DNA from: RH-AL1 sp050013235 | Lineage (GTDB): Bacteria > Pseudomonadota > Alphaproteobacteria > Rhizobiales > Beijerinckiaceae | NCBI GenBank assembly: GCA_050013235.1 | Contig: JBEKFQ010000001.1 | Span: 186,001-250,000, forward strand | Length of the DNA: 64,000 bases | Direction of reading: 5' to 3' | Shown here: piece by piece, positions 1 to 6,934 of the stretch | Layout of the letters: every line of letters begins with the position of its first letter | Numbering within the stretch: position 1 is the first letter of the stretch | Program-made: the position numbers and the translations under genes | The notes under the pieces: model-generated | The model's database searches: none | Told to the model about the DNA's origin: nothing | What the model saw: only the letters and a program-made list of their open reading frames with translations

Positions 1-368
1 GTGGTCAATGTATCGAGTGCCACGACCATGCTCATGTCCATCAACACGACGATCCGGTCCTTCATGGCATCGTTCGCGATCGCCAACGTCTTGGCGATCT
101 GATCCTTATTGAAGGATGGATTTTGCTTGGCTATATCGCCCAGCAAGCGCTTCTGAACATTGTCGAAGAGTTTGAGCAAAGCGGCTTGGCGGACGGGCGA
201 GGCATAATAATGCCGCGCCGCTGCAAGGGCCGCGGGATCATAGGTGGCGAGACGCTTTTCGAGAGCCGCGTGGTCGGTTGGAACAGGCTCGGCCGCGCGC
301 GCGGCCGGAAGCGCCGCCAGGACGAAGGCGAAAACAAAAGCGGAAATAGCGGCTTGACGCACGATCAT
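1..368 (-). CDS. Unrecognised secreted protein, partial, in the nuo operon
   Basis: The gene runs off the left edge, so only about 122 N-terminal residues are visible. Its ATG overlaps the nuoC stop codon in an ATGA arrangement, which implies translational coupling inside the complex I operon. The first 25 or so residues form a clear signal peptide: a short basic start (MIVRQ), a hydrophobic alanine/phenylalanine core, and an A-R-A-A cleavage region. The mature part is rich in alanine, lysine and aspartate, looks helical, and has no motif I recognise. The expected next gene here is nuoD, so this is an extra exported protein inserted into the operon, or the operon is broken at this point. Function is unknown. 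The reading frame is open to the edge with no stop. Confidence 0.7.
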   Translation of the reverse strand, partial: MIVRQAAISAFVFAFVLAALPAARAAEPVPTDHAALEKRLATYDPAALAAARHYYASPVRQAALLKLFDNVQKRLLGDIAKQNPSFNKDQIAKTLAIANDAMKDRIVVLMDMSMVVALDTLT

Positions 369-976
369 GCTCCCTTGGCTCCCGCTTTTTCGTCGCCCGG
401 CAGCACGTAATCGGACCCCTCCCAAGGCGAGAGGAAATCGAAGGAGCGATAGGCCTGACTGAGCTTCACCGGCTCGTAGATCACCCGCTTCTGCTCGTCG
501 TCGTAGCGGACCTCGACATAGCCGGTCATCGGGAAATCCTTGCGCAGGGGATGCCCGTCGAACCCATAATCCGTCATGATGCGGCGGAGATCGGGATGGC
601 CCGAAAAATAGACGCCGAAGAGATCGTAAGTCTCGCGCTCGAACCAGTTGGCGGCGGGATAGACATCCACCAGCGAGGCCACGGGGGTCCGCTCGTCTGT
701 CAAGACCTTGATCCGAATGCGGTGGATATATTTCGGCGAGAGCAGATGGGTGACGACCTCGAAACGCTTCTCGCGTCCGGGATAATCGACGGCCGTGATG
801 TCGATCAGGCACGAAAAGCGGCAGGCGGGGTCGTCGCGCAGAAACGTCACGGTCTCGACCAGCTTGGCCGGATCCAGCAGCAGCGTCAGCTCGTCATGGG
901 CGAAAGTCTGGGAGATCACCGCGCCCGGCAGGCTTGCCGCGACATGATCGCCCAGGCTCTTCAAGCTGTCATCCAT
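365..976 (-). CDS. nuoC: NADH-quinone oxidoreductase subunit C
   Basis: Subunit C (30 kDa family) of respiratory complex I, part of the peripheral arm that carries electrons from NADH toward quinone at the inner membrane. The 203-residue product has the family signature near its centre (ERETYDLFGVYFSGHPDLR) and the DGHPLRKDFP segment that follows it. The start at 976 (MDDSLKSL) gives the usual length of about 200 residues; the frame extends further upstream without need. It lies downstream of nuoB with a gap of about 80 bases, in the order nuoA-nuoB-nuoC. C and D are separate genes here, as in most alphaproteobacteria. Its stop overlaps the start of the following secreted-protein gene. Confidence 0.95.
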   Translation of the reverse strand: MDDSLKSLGDHVAASLPGAVISQTFAHDELTLLLDPAKLVETVTFLRDDPACRFSCLIDITAVDYPGREKRFEVVTHLLSPKYIHRIRIKVLTDERTPVASLVDVYPAANWFERETYDLFGVYFSGHPDLRRIMTDYGFDGHPLRKDFPMTGYVEVRYDDEQKRVIYEPVKLSQAYRSFDFLSPWEGSDYVLPGDEKAGAKGA

Positions 977-1057
977 CACTAGATCCCTTAGCCGGTGGCC
1001 TCCGCGAGGATCGTCGCGGCGGGCAATTCGATACACACTTCGGACGGGCGTTCCGCC

Positions 1058-1624
1058 TTACCGCTCGATCGTTCCAATGCGTCTGATTTTCTTCTGCAGC
1101 AGCAGAATCCCGTAGACCAAGGCCTCCGCGGACGGCGGGCAACCCGGCACGTAGATATCCACGGGCACGATCCTGTCGCAGCCGCGCACCACCGAATAGG
1201 AATAGTGGTAATAGCCGCCGCCATTGGCGCAGGAGCCCATGGAAATGACATAACGGGGCTCTGGCATCTGGTCGTAGACCTTGCGCAGGGCCGGGGCCAT
1301 TTTGTTGGTCAGCGTGCCCGCGACGATCATCACATCGGATTGACGCGGTGAGGCGCGCGGCGCGAAGCCAAAACGTTCGACGTCATAGCGCGGCATCGAG
1401 GCTTGCATCATCTCGACCGCGCAACAGGCGAGACCGAAGGTCATCCACATCAACGAGCCCGTGCGCGCCCAGGTGATGAGATCGTCCGCCGAGGTCACGA
1501 GAAAGCCGCGGTCGGCCAGCTCGTCGCTCAGCGCGAGAAAATAGGGATCGTTCACCGGGGTGCCGCCAGGCCGGGCGAGGCCATGGGTCGGCGTATCATC
1601 CGGCGCGGTGACGATCACTCCCAT
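1058..1624 (-). CDS. nuoB: NADH-quinone oxidoreductase subunit B
   Basis: Carries the N2 iron-sulfur cluster of complex I, the last electron carrier before quinone. The 188-residue product shows the expected cysteines: the adjacent pair in GLACCAVEM, one in SMGSCANGGGYYHYSYS, and one in VPGCPPSAEAL. The start at 1624 (MGVIVTAPDD) gives normal length. The longer upstream frame is only read-through over nuoA and is not coding in this frame. Its first 10 bases overlap the end of nuoA, which suggests coupled translation. Confidence 0.96.
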   Translation of the reverse strand: MGVIVTAPDDTPTHGLARPGGTPVNDPYFLALSDELADRGFLVTSADDLITWARTGSLMWMTFGLACCAVEMMQASMPRYDVERFGFAPRASPRQSDVMIVAGTLTNKMAPALRKVYDQMPEPRYVISMGSCANGGGYYHYSYSVVRGCDRIVPVDIYVPGCPPSAEALVYGILLLQKKIRRIGTIER

Positions 1625-1980
1625 TCGAGCGCTCCCTTTTTCCATTCGTAGACAAAGCCAACGGTCAAAACGCCGAGGAAGACGATCATCGACCAAAACC
1701 CGGCGGCGCCCACCTGCTTGAACGCGACGGCCCAGGGGAACAGAAACGCGACCTCGAGATCGAAGATGATGAACAGGAGGGACACGAGATAGAAGCGGAC
1801 ATCGAATTTCATCCGCGCGTCGTCGAACGCGTTGAAGCCGCATTCGTAAGCCGACAGTTTTTCCGGATCGGGTGACTTAAAAGCCACGAGAAACGGCGCG
1901 ATGAGCAGCGCGCCCGAGATGAAAGCCGAGAGCCCCATGAAGACGGCAAGAGGGAGATATTCGCTGAGAATGTCTTGCAT
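1615..1980 (-). CDS. nuoA: NADH-quinone oxidoreductase subunit A
   Basis: Small membrane subunit of complex I, 121 residues, normal length. Three hydrophobic segments can be seen at roughly residues 9-31, 64-84 and 90-112. Between the first two lies the conserved loop with YECGF and the RFYLVSLLFIIFDLEVAFLFP block, both diagnostic of NuoA/ND3. It is the first gene of the minus-strand nuo operon, so the promoter should lie in the 400-base region upstream, which has no gene. It overlaps nuoB. Confidence 0.96.
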   Translation of the reverse strand: MQDILSEYLPLAVFMGLSAFISGALLIAPFLVAFKSPDPEKLSAYECGFNAFDDARMKFDVRFYLVSLLFIIFDLEVAFLFPWAVAFKQVGAAGFWSMIVFLGVLTVGFVYEWKKGALEWE

Positions 1981-2389
1981 GACCCCGCTTCTCTCCTCTC
2001 GAAAAGGACCAGATGGACGCTATCGCCCAACCGGCAAACTACTCCTCCGGAGTAATTTTATCCCGGAAACTCCGGCCCGGCCCGGAATCCATAACCCTCT
2101 AGCCCATTTTTGTGGAACAACGATAAACCGTTGTCACAAAAACATAGCTGAGTCTTCAATCCTAACGCCCTGAACTCGCGCCACTTTCCTGCTAGCGGGA
2201 TGATTCTCTTCCCCGCCGCGGGCCAGTCCCGGCGCGGGATGCCTACCGCAGTGCAACGAGCGAAGCAAGATCCGGGCGAATTCTATCCCGAGTTCGGAGG
2301 CGCCTCGACGCGCGGCAAAAGCCAAGCGCTAGCTTCGTCGCGCTGGCGAGGATAGAGTGAACGCAGGCTCCGGAACCGGAAGAACCGCC
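1981..2389. other. Intergenic region between divergent nuoA and the slipin gene
   Basis: About 400 bases with no convincing gene. It must contain the promoter of the minus-strand nuo operon and that of the plus-strand slipin remnant. The stretch near 2045-2140 is A/T-richer than its surroundings and is the best place for the nuo promoter. Short frames on both strands here have no protein-like composition. No terminator or RNA gene was recognised. Confidence 0.4.
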
Positions 2390-3170
2390 ATGGCTGCGTC
2401 CGAGATCATCCTGTTGATTCTCATTTTGGGCGTATTCTTTTCGACCGTCCGGGTCGCCAATGAATATCAGCGCGCCGTGGTGTTCCGCCTAGGGAAATAT
2501 AACCGGACATCCGGTCCAGGTCTCTATTTCACCATTCCCTTCCTGGAATGGCGGGCGATGACGGATTTACGGGTTCTCACCACGATCGTCGAGCAACAGG
2601 AAACGATCACGCGCGACAATGTGCCGGTGAAGATCAATGCGGTGATCTGGCGGCGTACCGTCAACCCCAGGGATTCGATCATTAAAGTCAACGATGCCGA
2701 TGACAGCGTCGTACAAGTGGCGGCCACGGCGCTGCGCAATATCATCGGGCAGCATTCGCTCGACGAGGTCTTGAAATCGCAAGACGTGATCGCGACCGCC
2801 CTCGCCGCCTCGATCGACCTGGTCACCGAGCCTTGGGGCGTGAAGGTCGAACGGGTGCAGATGAAAAACGTCGAGATTCCCGATTCCATAGCAGCGCGCC
2901 CTGGCGCAAGAAGCCGAAGCCCTGCGCGAAAAGCGAGCCCGGCAAATCAAGGCGGAAGCCGAAGTGGAAGCGGCAACGCTGCTGCGGGATGCCGCGCGCA
3001 TTATCATGGACGCCCCCGCCGGCCTGGAGCTGCGGCGGATGCAAATGATTACCGAGGTCGGCGCGGAACAAAACACCATGACGATCATCATGATGCCGAG
3101 CGAATTCGTGGAAATGGCGCGCGCTTTCGCGCACGGCCCCGCCCGTGAGAGTTCTGGATCGAGACCCTGA
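2390..3170 (+). pseudogene. SPFH-domain (slipin/stomatin-like) protein, frameshifted
   Basis: Membrane-anchored slipins have one N-terminal membrane segment followed by an SPFH/band-7 domain. Here the N-terminal segment (ASEIILLILILGVFF) and the band-7 hallmarks (YQRAVVFRLGKY, GPGLYFTIPF, TRDNVPVKINAVIWRR, VERVQMKNVEIPDS) are in one frame up to about 2888. The expected continuation (MQRALAQEAEALREKRA, then a coiled coil and the MIMPSEF-like end) is in the next frame and ends at 3170. One extra base, the A at 2890, explains the shift. This is a recent pseudogene or a single-base sequence error. A GTG at 2357 is an alternative start with a good GAGG; 2390 ATG starts just before the membrane segment. 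Confidence 0.8.
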
Positions 3171-3201
3171 CCTCGCGGTTTGAGCGCGGAAGCTCGAGAG
3201 C

Positions 3202-3447
3202 CTAGCGGCGCGAGCGCAAAGCCTTCGGCCGCATTTCGGTCCGGGCCGATTGGATTGTCATCGACAACATATAAGCGAGGAAGGTGTCGCCTAGGACGTC
3301 GGCGATCTCTTTTGCCGCCGTGCAATGATCGACAAGCGCGACGAGTTGATCCAACCGGCTCTGCTCAAACGGCACCGTAACTACATCCGCAGGCTTATTC
3401 GCATCTTCCGCCGCGAATAGTCTTGGCTCTTTCACAATCATCTTCAC
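3202..3447 (-). CDS. Small conserved-looking protein of unknown function (81 aa)
   Basis: An 81-residue product starting MKMIVKEPRL behind a good GGAGG ribosome-binding site about 6 bases upstream. The composition is protein-like: a charged N-terminus, then VPFEQSRLDQLVALVDHC and an amphipathic helix region (AKEIADVLGDTFLAYMLSMTI), with a basic tail. There is no signal peptide or membrane segment. I do not recognise a family. It is convergent with the slipin remnant and faces away from the quorum-sensing block. Confidence 0.6.
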   Translation of the reverse strand: MKMIVKEPRLFAAEDANKPADVVTVPFEQSRLDQLVALVDHCTAAKEIADVLGDTFLAYMLSMTIQSARTEMRPKALRSRR

Positions 3448-3517
3448 CCTCCACTTATCGCCACGTTATTTCCGGCGTATTTTACTTGTAAAAGCTATTT
3501 TAAAAACAAACTCGCAA

Positions 3518-3544
3518 GTGATTGAATATTTTATGTTCAATCAC
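3518..3544. promoter_or_regulatory. Inverted repeat upstream of the quorum-sensing genes
   Basis: Perfect 9-bp arms GTGATTGAA (3518-3526) and TTCAATCAC (3536-3544) are separated by 9 bases. The position, about 70 bases upstream of the small minus-strand gene and 300 bases upstream of luxI, fits an operator or a hairpin. There is no T run for a terminator. The binding protein is unknown. Confidence 0.4.
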
Positions 3545-3762
3545 ACATCACAAGTTTAACTATTCTAACCGTTACAACTCGAAAATAACACCGGCCTCCA
3601 AGAAAAACCTGCTGCCGAAACAAAACAACAAGCTCTTCCCAAAAAAAGCAACAACAACCCACAAGTCAGGCCAGGCGCTGCCGCCCGGATGGATCATCGC
3701 GACGATCTTAAATCCCACATTCTCACTACGGCCGGACCCTAGCGAAAACCTCCGGGATAAAA

Positions 3763-3782
3763 ACCTGGGCATCTCCACAGGT
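3763..3782. promoter_or_regulatory. lux box (LuxR-type operator) of the luxI promoter
   Basis: The 20-bp element reads ACCTG-N10-CAGGT, the same ends and spacing as the classical Vibrio lux box. The symmetry extends by two more bases on each side (AAACCTG-N10-CAGGTTT, 3761-3784). It lies 58 bases before the luxI ATG, with an A/T-rich -10-like stretch about 22 bases downstream. That is the arrangement of a class II activator site overlapping the -35 region. Positive autoregulation of the synthase by the local LuxR-type protein is the natural inference. Confidence 0.75.
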
Positions 3783-3840
3783 TTCAAACCCTCGCGAAAT
3801 TGCTTTTATTTTTCAAAGAATTTCCGACGGAGTGGCCGAT

Positions 3841-4461
3841 ATGATCGAAGCTTTTACGCTCGCCACCGCGCATCACTTTGGCGATGCCTTGGCCTCGCAA
3901 GCGCGGTTGAGATACAAGACCTTCGTGGCTCATCGTGGCTTGCCACACAACCATTACGCAGGGTTGGAATATGATGAGTTCGATACGCCCGCGGCAGTAT
4001 ACTTTGTATGGCGAGACAAAACCTTTACCGTGAGGGGGCTCGCACGCCTGCTTCCGACGTCGCGGCCCTACATGATGCAAAGCTACTGGCCGGAGCTTGT
4101 GGACGGCACCCCGCCCTCGGCTCCCGATATGTGGGAAGTGACACGTGTCTGCATCGACCGCTCGTTCCCAGCGGCGCAGCGGCTCCGAATTTTTCCCGAA
4201 ATTTTCGCTGGAATTGACGAATATTGCGGGATGGAAGGGATCAAATCCCTCATCGGCGTGGCCACGCCACCTCTTGTCAAACACCATTCGCGTTCCAGCT
4301 TCCAGTGGCTTGGCCAACCCGCCGAAGTGGAAGGTAAGATCGAGCGCGCCTTCCTGTTACCGCAGGGCCTGATCCGAATGCACGAGACCTGCGAGAAACT
4401 GTCAATTCCAGAATCGGTCCTGCGAATTGCGCCAAGCGAATCTTTCGCGATCGCCGCTTAA
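3841..4461 (+). CDS. Acyl-homoserine-lactone synthase, LuxI family
   Basis: Makes an N-acyl-homoserine-lactone signal from S-adenosylmethionine and an acyl donor (acyl-ACP or acyl-CoA). The 206-residue product has the family core: R24, F28, then E43, D45 and D48 in GLEYDEFDT, R69 in ARLLPTSRPY, and E99 and R102 in WEVTRV. The odd point is residue 34, which is Leu (HRGL) where the family has a near-invariant Trp (RGW or LGW). The ATG at 3841 has GGAG 8 bases upstream; a GTG at 3832 would overlap that site. It sits behind a lux box and is followed by a small ORF and an EctB-like aminotransferase on the same strand. The acyl chain cannot be predicted from sequence alone. Confidence 0.88.
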   Translation: MIEAFTLATAHHFGDALASQARLRYKTFVAHRGLPHNHYAGLEYDEFDTPAAVYFVWRDKTFTVRGLARLLPTSRPYMMQSYWPELVDGTPPSAPDMWEVTRVCIDRSFPAAQRLRIFPEIFAGIDEYCGMEGIKSLIGVATPPLVKHHSRSSFQWLGQPAEVEGKIERAFLLPQGLIRMHETCEKLSIPESVLRIAPSESFAIAA

Positions 4462-4486
4462 ATACACTCATTTTGGATGTCGGCCG

Positions 4487-4723
4487 GTGGCACGCAAGGA
4501 CTTAAATCCGCTCAAGATCGCGCTCCAGATGCGAGAAGCCGTGGCCTATCTTGCGGCCCTCGCCTCCCGGTCCGAGTTGGAAAAAATCGCGCACGAACTC
4601 CTGAGGGTTCATTTGAAACTCGGGACGCAAATCGACGCGATGATGGACGAGCAAAACGACGAGCGCGACCGCAACGTCCGTTATGGAAAAGCGGCACAGA
4701 AATCGAAAGTTTTGCGCCATTGA
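4487..4723 (+). CDS. Small helical protein of unknown function between luxI and the aminotransferase
   Basis: A possible 78-residue protein starting at GTG (VARKDLNPLK), 25 bases after the luxI stop. It is strongly helical and charged (YLAALASRSELEKIAHELLRVHL, then a DEQNDERDRN tail). The ribosome-binding site is poor (GGAT), and an internal ATG at 4532 is possible. The position between two co-directional genes suggests it is part of the same transcript. A competing frame starting at 4477 has Arg/Gly-rich read-through composition and is less credible. I do not recognise a family. Confidence 0.45.
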   Translation: MARKDLNPLKIALQMREAVAYLAALASRSELEKIAHELLRVHLKLGTQIDAMMDEQNDERDRNVRYGKAAQKSKVLRH

Positions 4724-4747
4724 TAGGGCAATTACCCCGAAACCCCG

Positions 4748-4769
4748 TGTATATCCCAGGTTATATACA
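4748..4769. promoter_or_regulatory. Inverted repeat upstream of the EctB-like gene
   Basis: Perfect 7-bp arms TGTATAT and ATATACA are separated by CCCAGGTT, 94 bases before the aminotransferase start, in an A/T-rich 140-base gap. The 22-bp size fits a dimeric regulator site, but it is not a lux box. The gene downstream may therefore have its own promoter and control. The regulator is unknown. Confidence 0.35.
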
Positions 4770-4862
4770 ATCAAAATTTATGATAAATATTTTTTCCTCT
4801 AATAAAGCAGCAATGCGAGGAAATATAGGTCTGCTCGCGCAATTACGATAGGGGTACGCCAA

Positions 4863-6176
4863 ATGTCCGTTTCAGTTGCTTATGCGCCTAACCATACAGG
4901 AACCTTCCTAGCCCATGAATCCGAGGTCCGGTCCTATTGCCGCAGAATGCCGCGTGTCTTCACGCGAGGCCGTAACGCTCATGTCTGGGACGAAGCCGGC
5001 ACGGAATTCATCGATTTCTTTTCGGCCTGCGGTTCGCTCAACTACGGCCACAACGACGCTCTGATCAAGCAAGCCGCGCTCGATCACCTGGAATCCGATT
5101 CCATCATCTGCGGGCTCGATCTACACACGTCGGCCAAACGCAACTTTATCGATGCGTTTCAGCGCATTGTTCTGGCGCCGCGCGGTCTGGATTATAAGCT
5201 TCAGTTTCCCGGGCCGACTGGCACGAATGCGGTCGAGGCGGCCCTAAAGCTGGCTCGCAAGGTCACCAAGCGGCATAATGTGGTGGCCTTCTCCCGTGGC
5301 TTCCATGGCATGACGCTCGGCGCATTGGCCGCGACCTATAACAAGCAGGCTCGCCTAGGCGCGGGGGTTCCGCTCACCCATGTGACGCGCCTCGCCTACG
5401 AAAACGACGAAGATTGCGGTTTCCCGAGCCTCGACGCGTTCGCGGCCCGGTTCGAATCCGCCACGGCGGAAGCCGGAGCCCCGGCGGCCTTCCTTGTCGA
5501 AACGGTCCAAGGCGAGGGCGGCCTTCACGTGGCCTCCAAAGCCTGGCTTCAGCGTCTTGCCGCGCTGGCCAAGCGACTGGGATCCCTGTTGATCGTCGAC
5601 GATATTCAAGCTGGCTGCGGGCGGACGGGACCGTTCTTCAGCTTCGAACGGGCTGGCATCAAGCCCGATATCGTCTGTCTCGCAAAATCCTTGAGCGGCC
5701 TCGGCCTCCCCATGGCCCTCGTCCTCATCAAGCCTACATGGGACAAATGGTCTCCCGGTGAACATAACGGCACGTTCCGGGGCAATAATCTCGCCTTCGC
5801 GACGGCAACCGCGGCTCTCGGCTATTGGGAGCAAGCGAGCTTCCTCGGCCAAAAAGAGCAGAGCGAAACCCTGGTGCAAGCCTGGCTGGAAATGAAAAGC
5901 CGTATTTACCACTCTTATGGGGTGAGCGCCCGCGGGCAAGGCCTGATGGCGGGATTGCGGTTTGCTTATCCCGGACAGGCGGAAGCCGTGGCCCGTGAAA
6001 CGTTCAAGCGCAATGTGCTGATCGAAACCGCCGGTCAAAACGACGATGTTCTAAAACTCATGCCGCCGCTGACGATACCCCATGATGTCTTGATCGAGGG
6101 ATTGGAGCGTATCTCGCAAGCAATCGACGCGGTCCTGCCGGTTTCGGACACCGCCAGCCAAACCCTCGCGGCGTGA
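4863..6176 (+). CDS. EctB-like diaminobutyrate-2-oxoglutarate aminotransferase
   Basis: A class III PLP-dependent aminotransferase of 437 residues. It resembles EctB, which converts aspartate semialdehyde and glutamate to L-2,4-diaminobutyrate. EctB-type blocks are present throughout: ESEVRSYCR near residue 20, LNYGHND, GLDYKLQFPGPTGTNAVEAA at 108-127, GFHGMTLGA, IVDDIQAGCGRTG, and the PLP lysine K275 in CLAKSLSGLGLPMA. AGGGG lies 8 bases before the ATG. No ectA or ectC is nearby, so ectoine synthesis is not supported locally. It follows luxI and is convergent with luxR. Diaminobutyrate could feed a quorum-regulated product made elsewhere. Its substrate is also the branch point to homoserine, methionine and SAM, the source of the lactone ring. 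Confidence 0.85.
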   Translation: MSVSVAYAPNHTGTFLAHESEVRSYCRRMPRVFTRGRNAHVWDEAGTEFIDFFSACGSLNYGHNDALIKQAALDHLESDSIICGLDLHTSAKRNFIDAFQRIVLAPRGLDYKLQFPGPTGTNAVEAALKLARKVTKRHNVVAFSRGFHGMTLGALAATYNKQARLGAGVPLTHVTRLAYENDEDCGFPSLDAFAARFESATAEAGAPAAFLVETVQGEGGLHVASKAWLQRLAALAKRLGSLLIVDDIQAGCGRTGPFFSFERAGIKPDIVCLAKSLSGLGLPMALVLIKPTWDKWSPGEHNGTFRGNNLAFATATAALGYWEQASFLGQKEQSETLVQAWLEMKSRIYHSYGVSARGQGLMAGLRFAYPGQAEAVARETFKRNVLIETAGQNDDVLKLMPPLTIPHDVLIEGLERISQAIDAVLPVSDTASQTLAA

Positions 6177-6217
6177 ACGGCGCGCCCCGGCTTTCGCGAC
6201 TGCGAATGCCGGGGCCG

Positions 6218-6934
6218 TCAAAGTCCGATAATGCCTTCCTGAATCGCGATGACAATCGCCGTAATCCGGTTGCTCGCATCCAATTTCCGCATTGCATTGC
6301 CGATATGAAATTCAACCGTCCGTTCGGCGACGGAAATGATTTGGCTGATCTCCCAATTCGTTTTGCCGTCTTTAGCCCATGACAAGCATTCGCGTTCCCG
6401 TCCCGTGAGCTGAATCTTTCTTTCCTCACATTCGAGTTCGCTCGAGAGAAGAGCGGAATGGCGGATCCAGGTTTGGGCCGCGAGCGCATAAATGAAAGGC
6501 ACCCGCCGGGGGTCCGGTTTAGGTCCGTCGCGAAGGCTCACACTTACAATATGCGTACTGCCGTCAGGATTATGGAACGGCATTGTCAGCCCGCTGTGAA
6601 CGCCCATATCCTTGCAATCGTCGAAAAACGCCCTTTGGCATTGGGTGAGCGGCCGGTTGTGGGCTATTGTGTCCCAAAGGAACGGTTGCTTCGCGATAAT
6701 TGTCTGCTGCAATATAGGGTCTATTAGATTGAACTTATTGCCAAAGTACTGCTCAGTATACCCGCTTGGAAATTCTTTGGCAATAATACACACCTCTGTT
6801 TTGTGGGGCAAATGAGCGAATACAATGTTTTGATATCCTTCATCTACAACAGAAGCTTGAAATAATGCGCCAAGATCGCTCGGGCTCGCGACAGCTTGGG
6901 TCGCTTCTAGAAAATCTTCAAAATTGGACGCCAT
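6218..6934 (-). CDS. LuxR-family quorum-sensing regulator
   Basis: A 238-residue transcription factor with an autoinducer-binding domain (about 15-165) and a C-terminal GerE/LuxR helix-turn-helix (about 175-235, LTGRERECLSWAKDGKTNWE). The HTH invariants E180, L184 and G190 are present. Of the ligand-pocket residues, Y63, D72, P73, W87 and G115 match TraR Y61, D70, P71, W85 and G113, but the TraR W57 position is Tyr (Y59). It should bind the signal made by the neighbouring synthase and act at the lux box at 3763. Its start lies inside the end of the lactonase gene, with a G-rich tract just upstream. A GGGGG at 6941-6945 lies 6 bases before the ATG and could serve as a ribosome-binding site. 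Confidence 0.9.
   Translation of the reverse strand: MASNFEDFLEATQAVASPSDLGALFQASVVDEGYQNIVFAHLPHKTEVCIIAKEFPSGYTEQYFGNKFNLIDPILQQTIIAKQPFLWDTIAHNRPLTQCQRAFFDDCKDMGVHSGLTMPFHNPDGSTHIVSVSLRDGPKPDPRRVPFIYALAAQTWIRHSALLSSELECEERKIQLTGRERECLSWAKDGKTNWEISQIISVAERTVEFHIGNAMRKLDASNRITAIVIAIQEGIIGL

Larger units (their letters stand above)
3448..3840. other. A+T-rich intergenic region upstream of the luxI-type gene
   Basis: Nearly 400 bases, clearly richer in A and T than the rest of the window, between the small minus-strand gene and the luxI-type gene. It holds a 9-bp-arm inverted repeat (3518-3544) and a classical lux box (3763-3782), with a likely -10 element (TTTTAT) near 3804-3809. Open frames across it have low-complexity Lys/Asn/Pro composition and are not credible genes. 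Confidence 0.5.

Noticed and set aside
3522..3974. 150-codon frame across the luxI promoter
   Set aside because: It crosses the lux box and the luxI start, is low in complexity (Lys/Asn/Pro), and has no ribosome-binding site.
4477..4851. 124-codon frame overlapping the small ORF after luxI
   Set aside because: Arg/Gly/Ser-rich read-through composition and an A/T-rich tail over the intergenic repeat. The alternative frame looks more like a protein.
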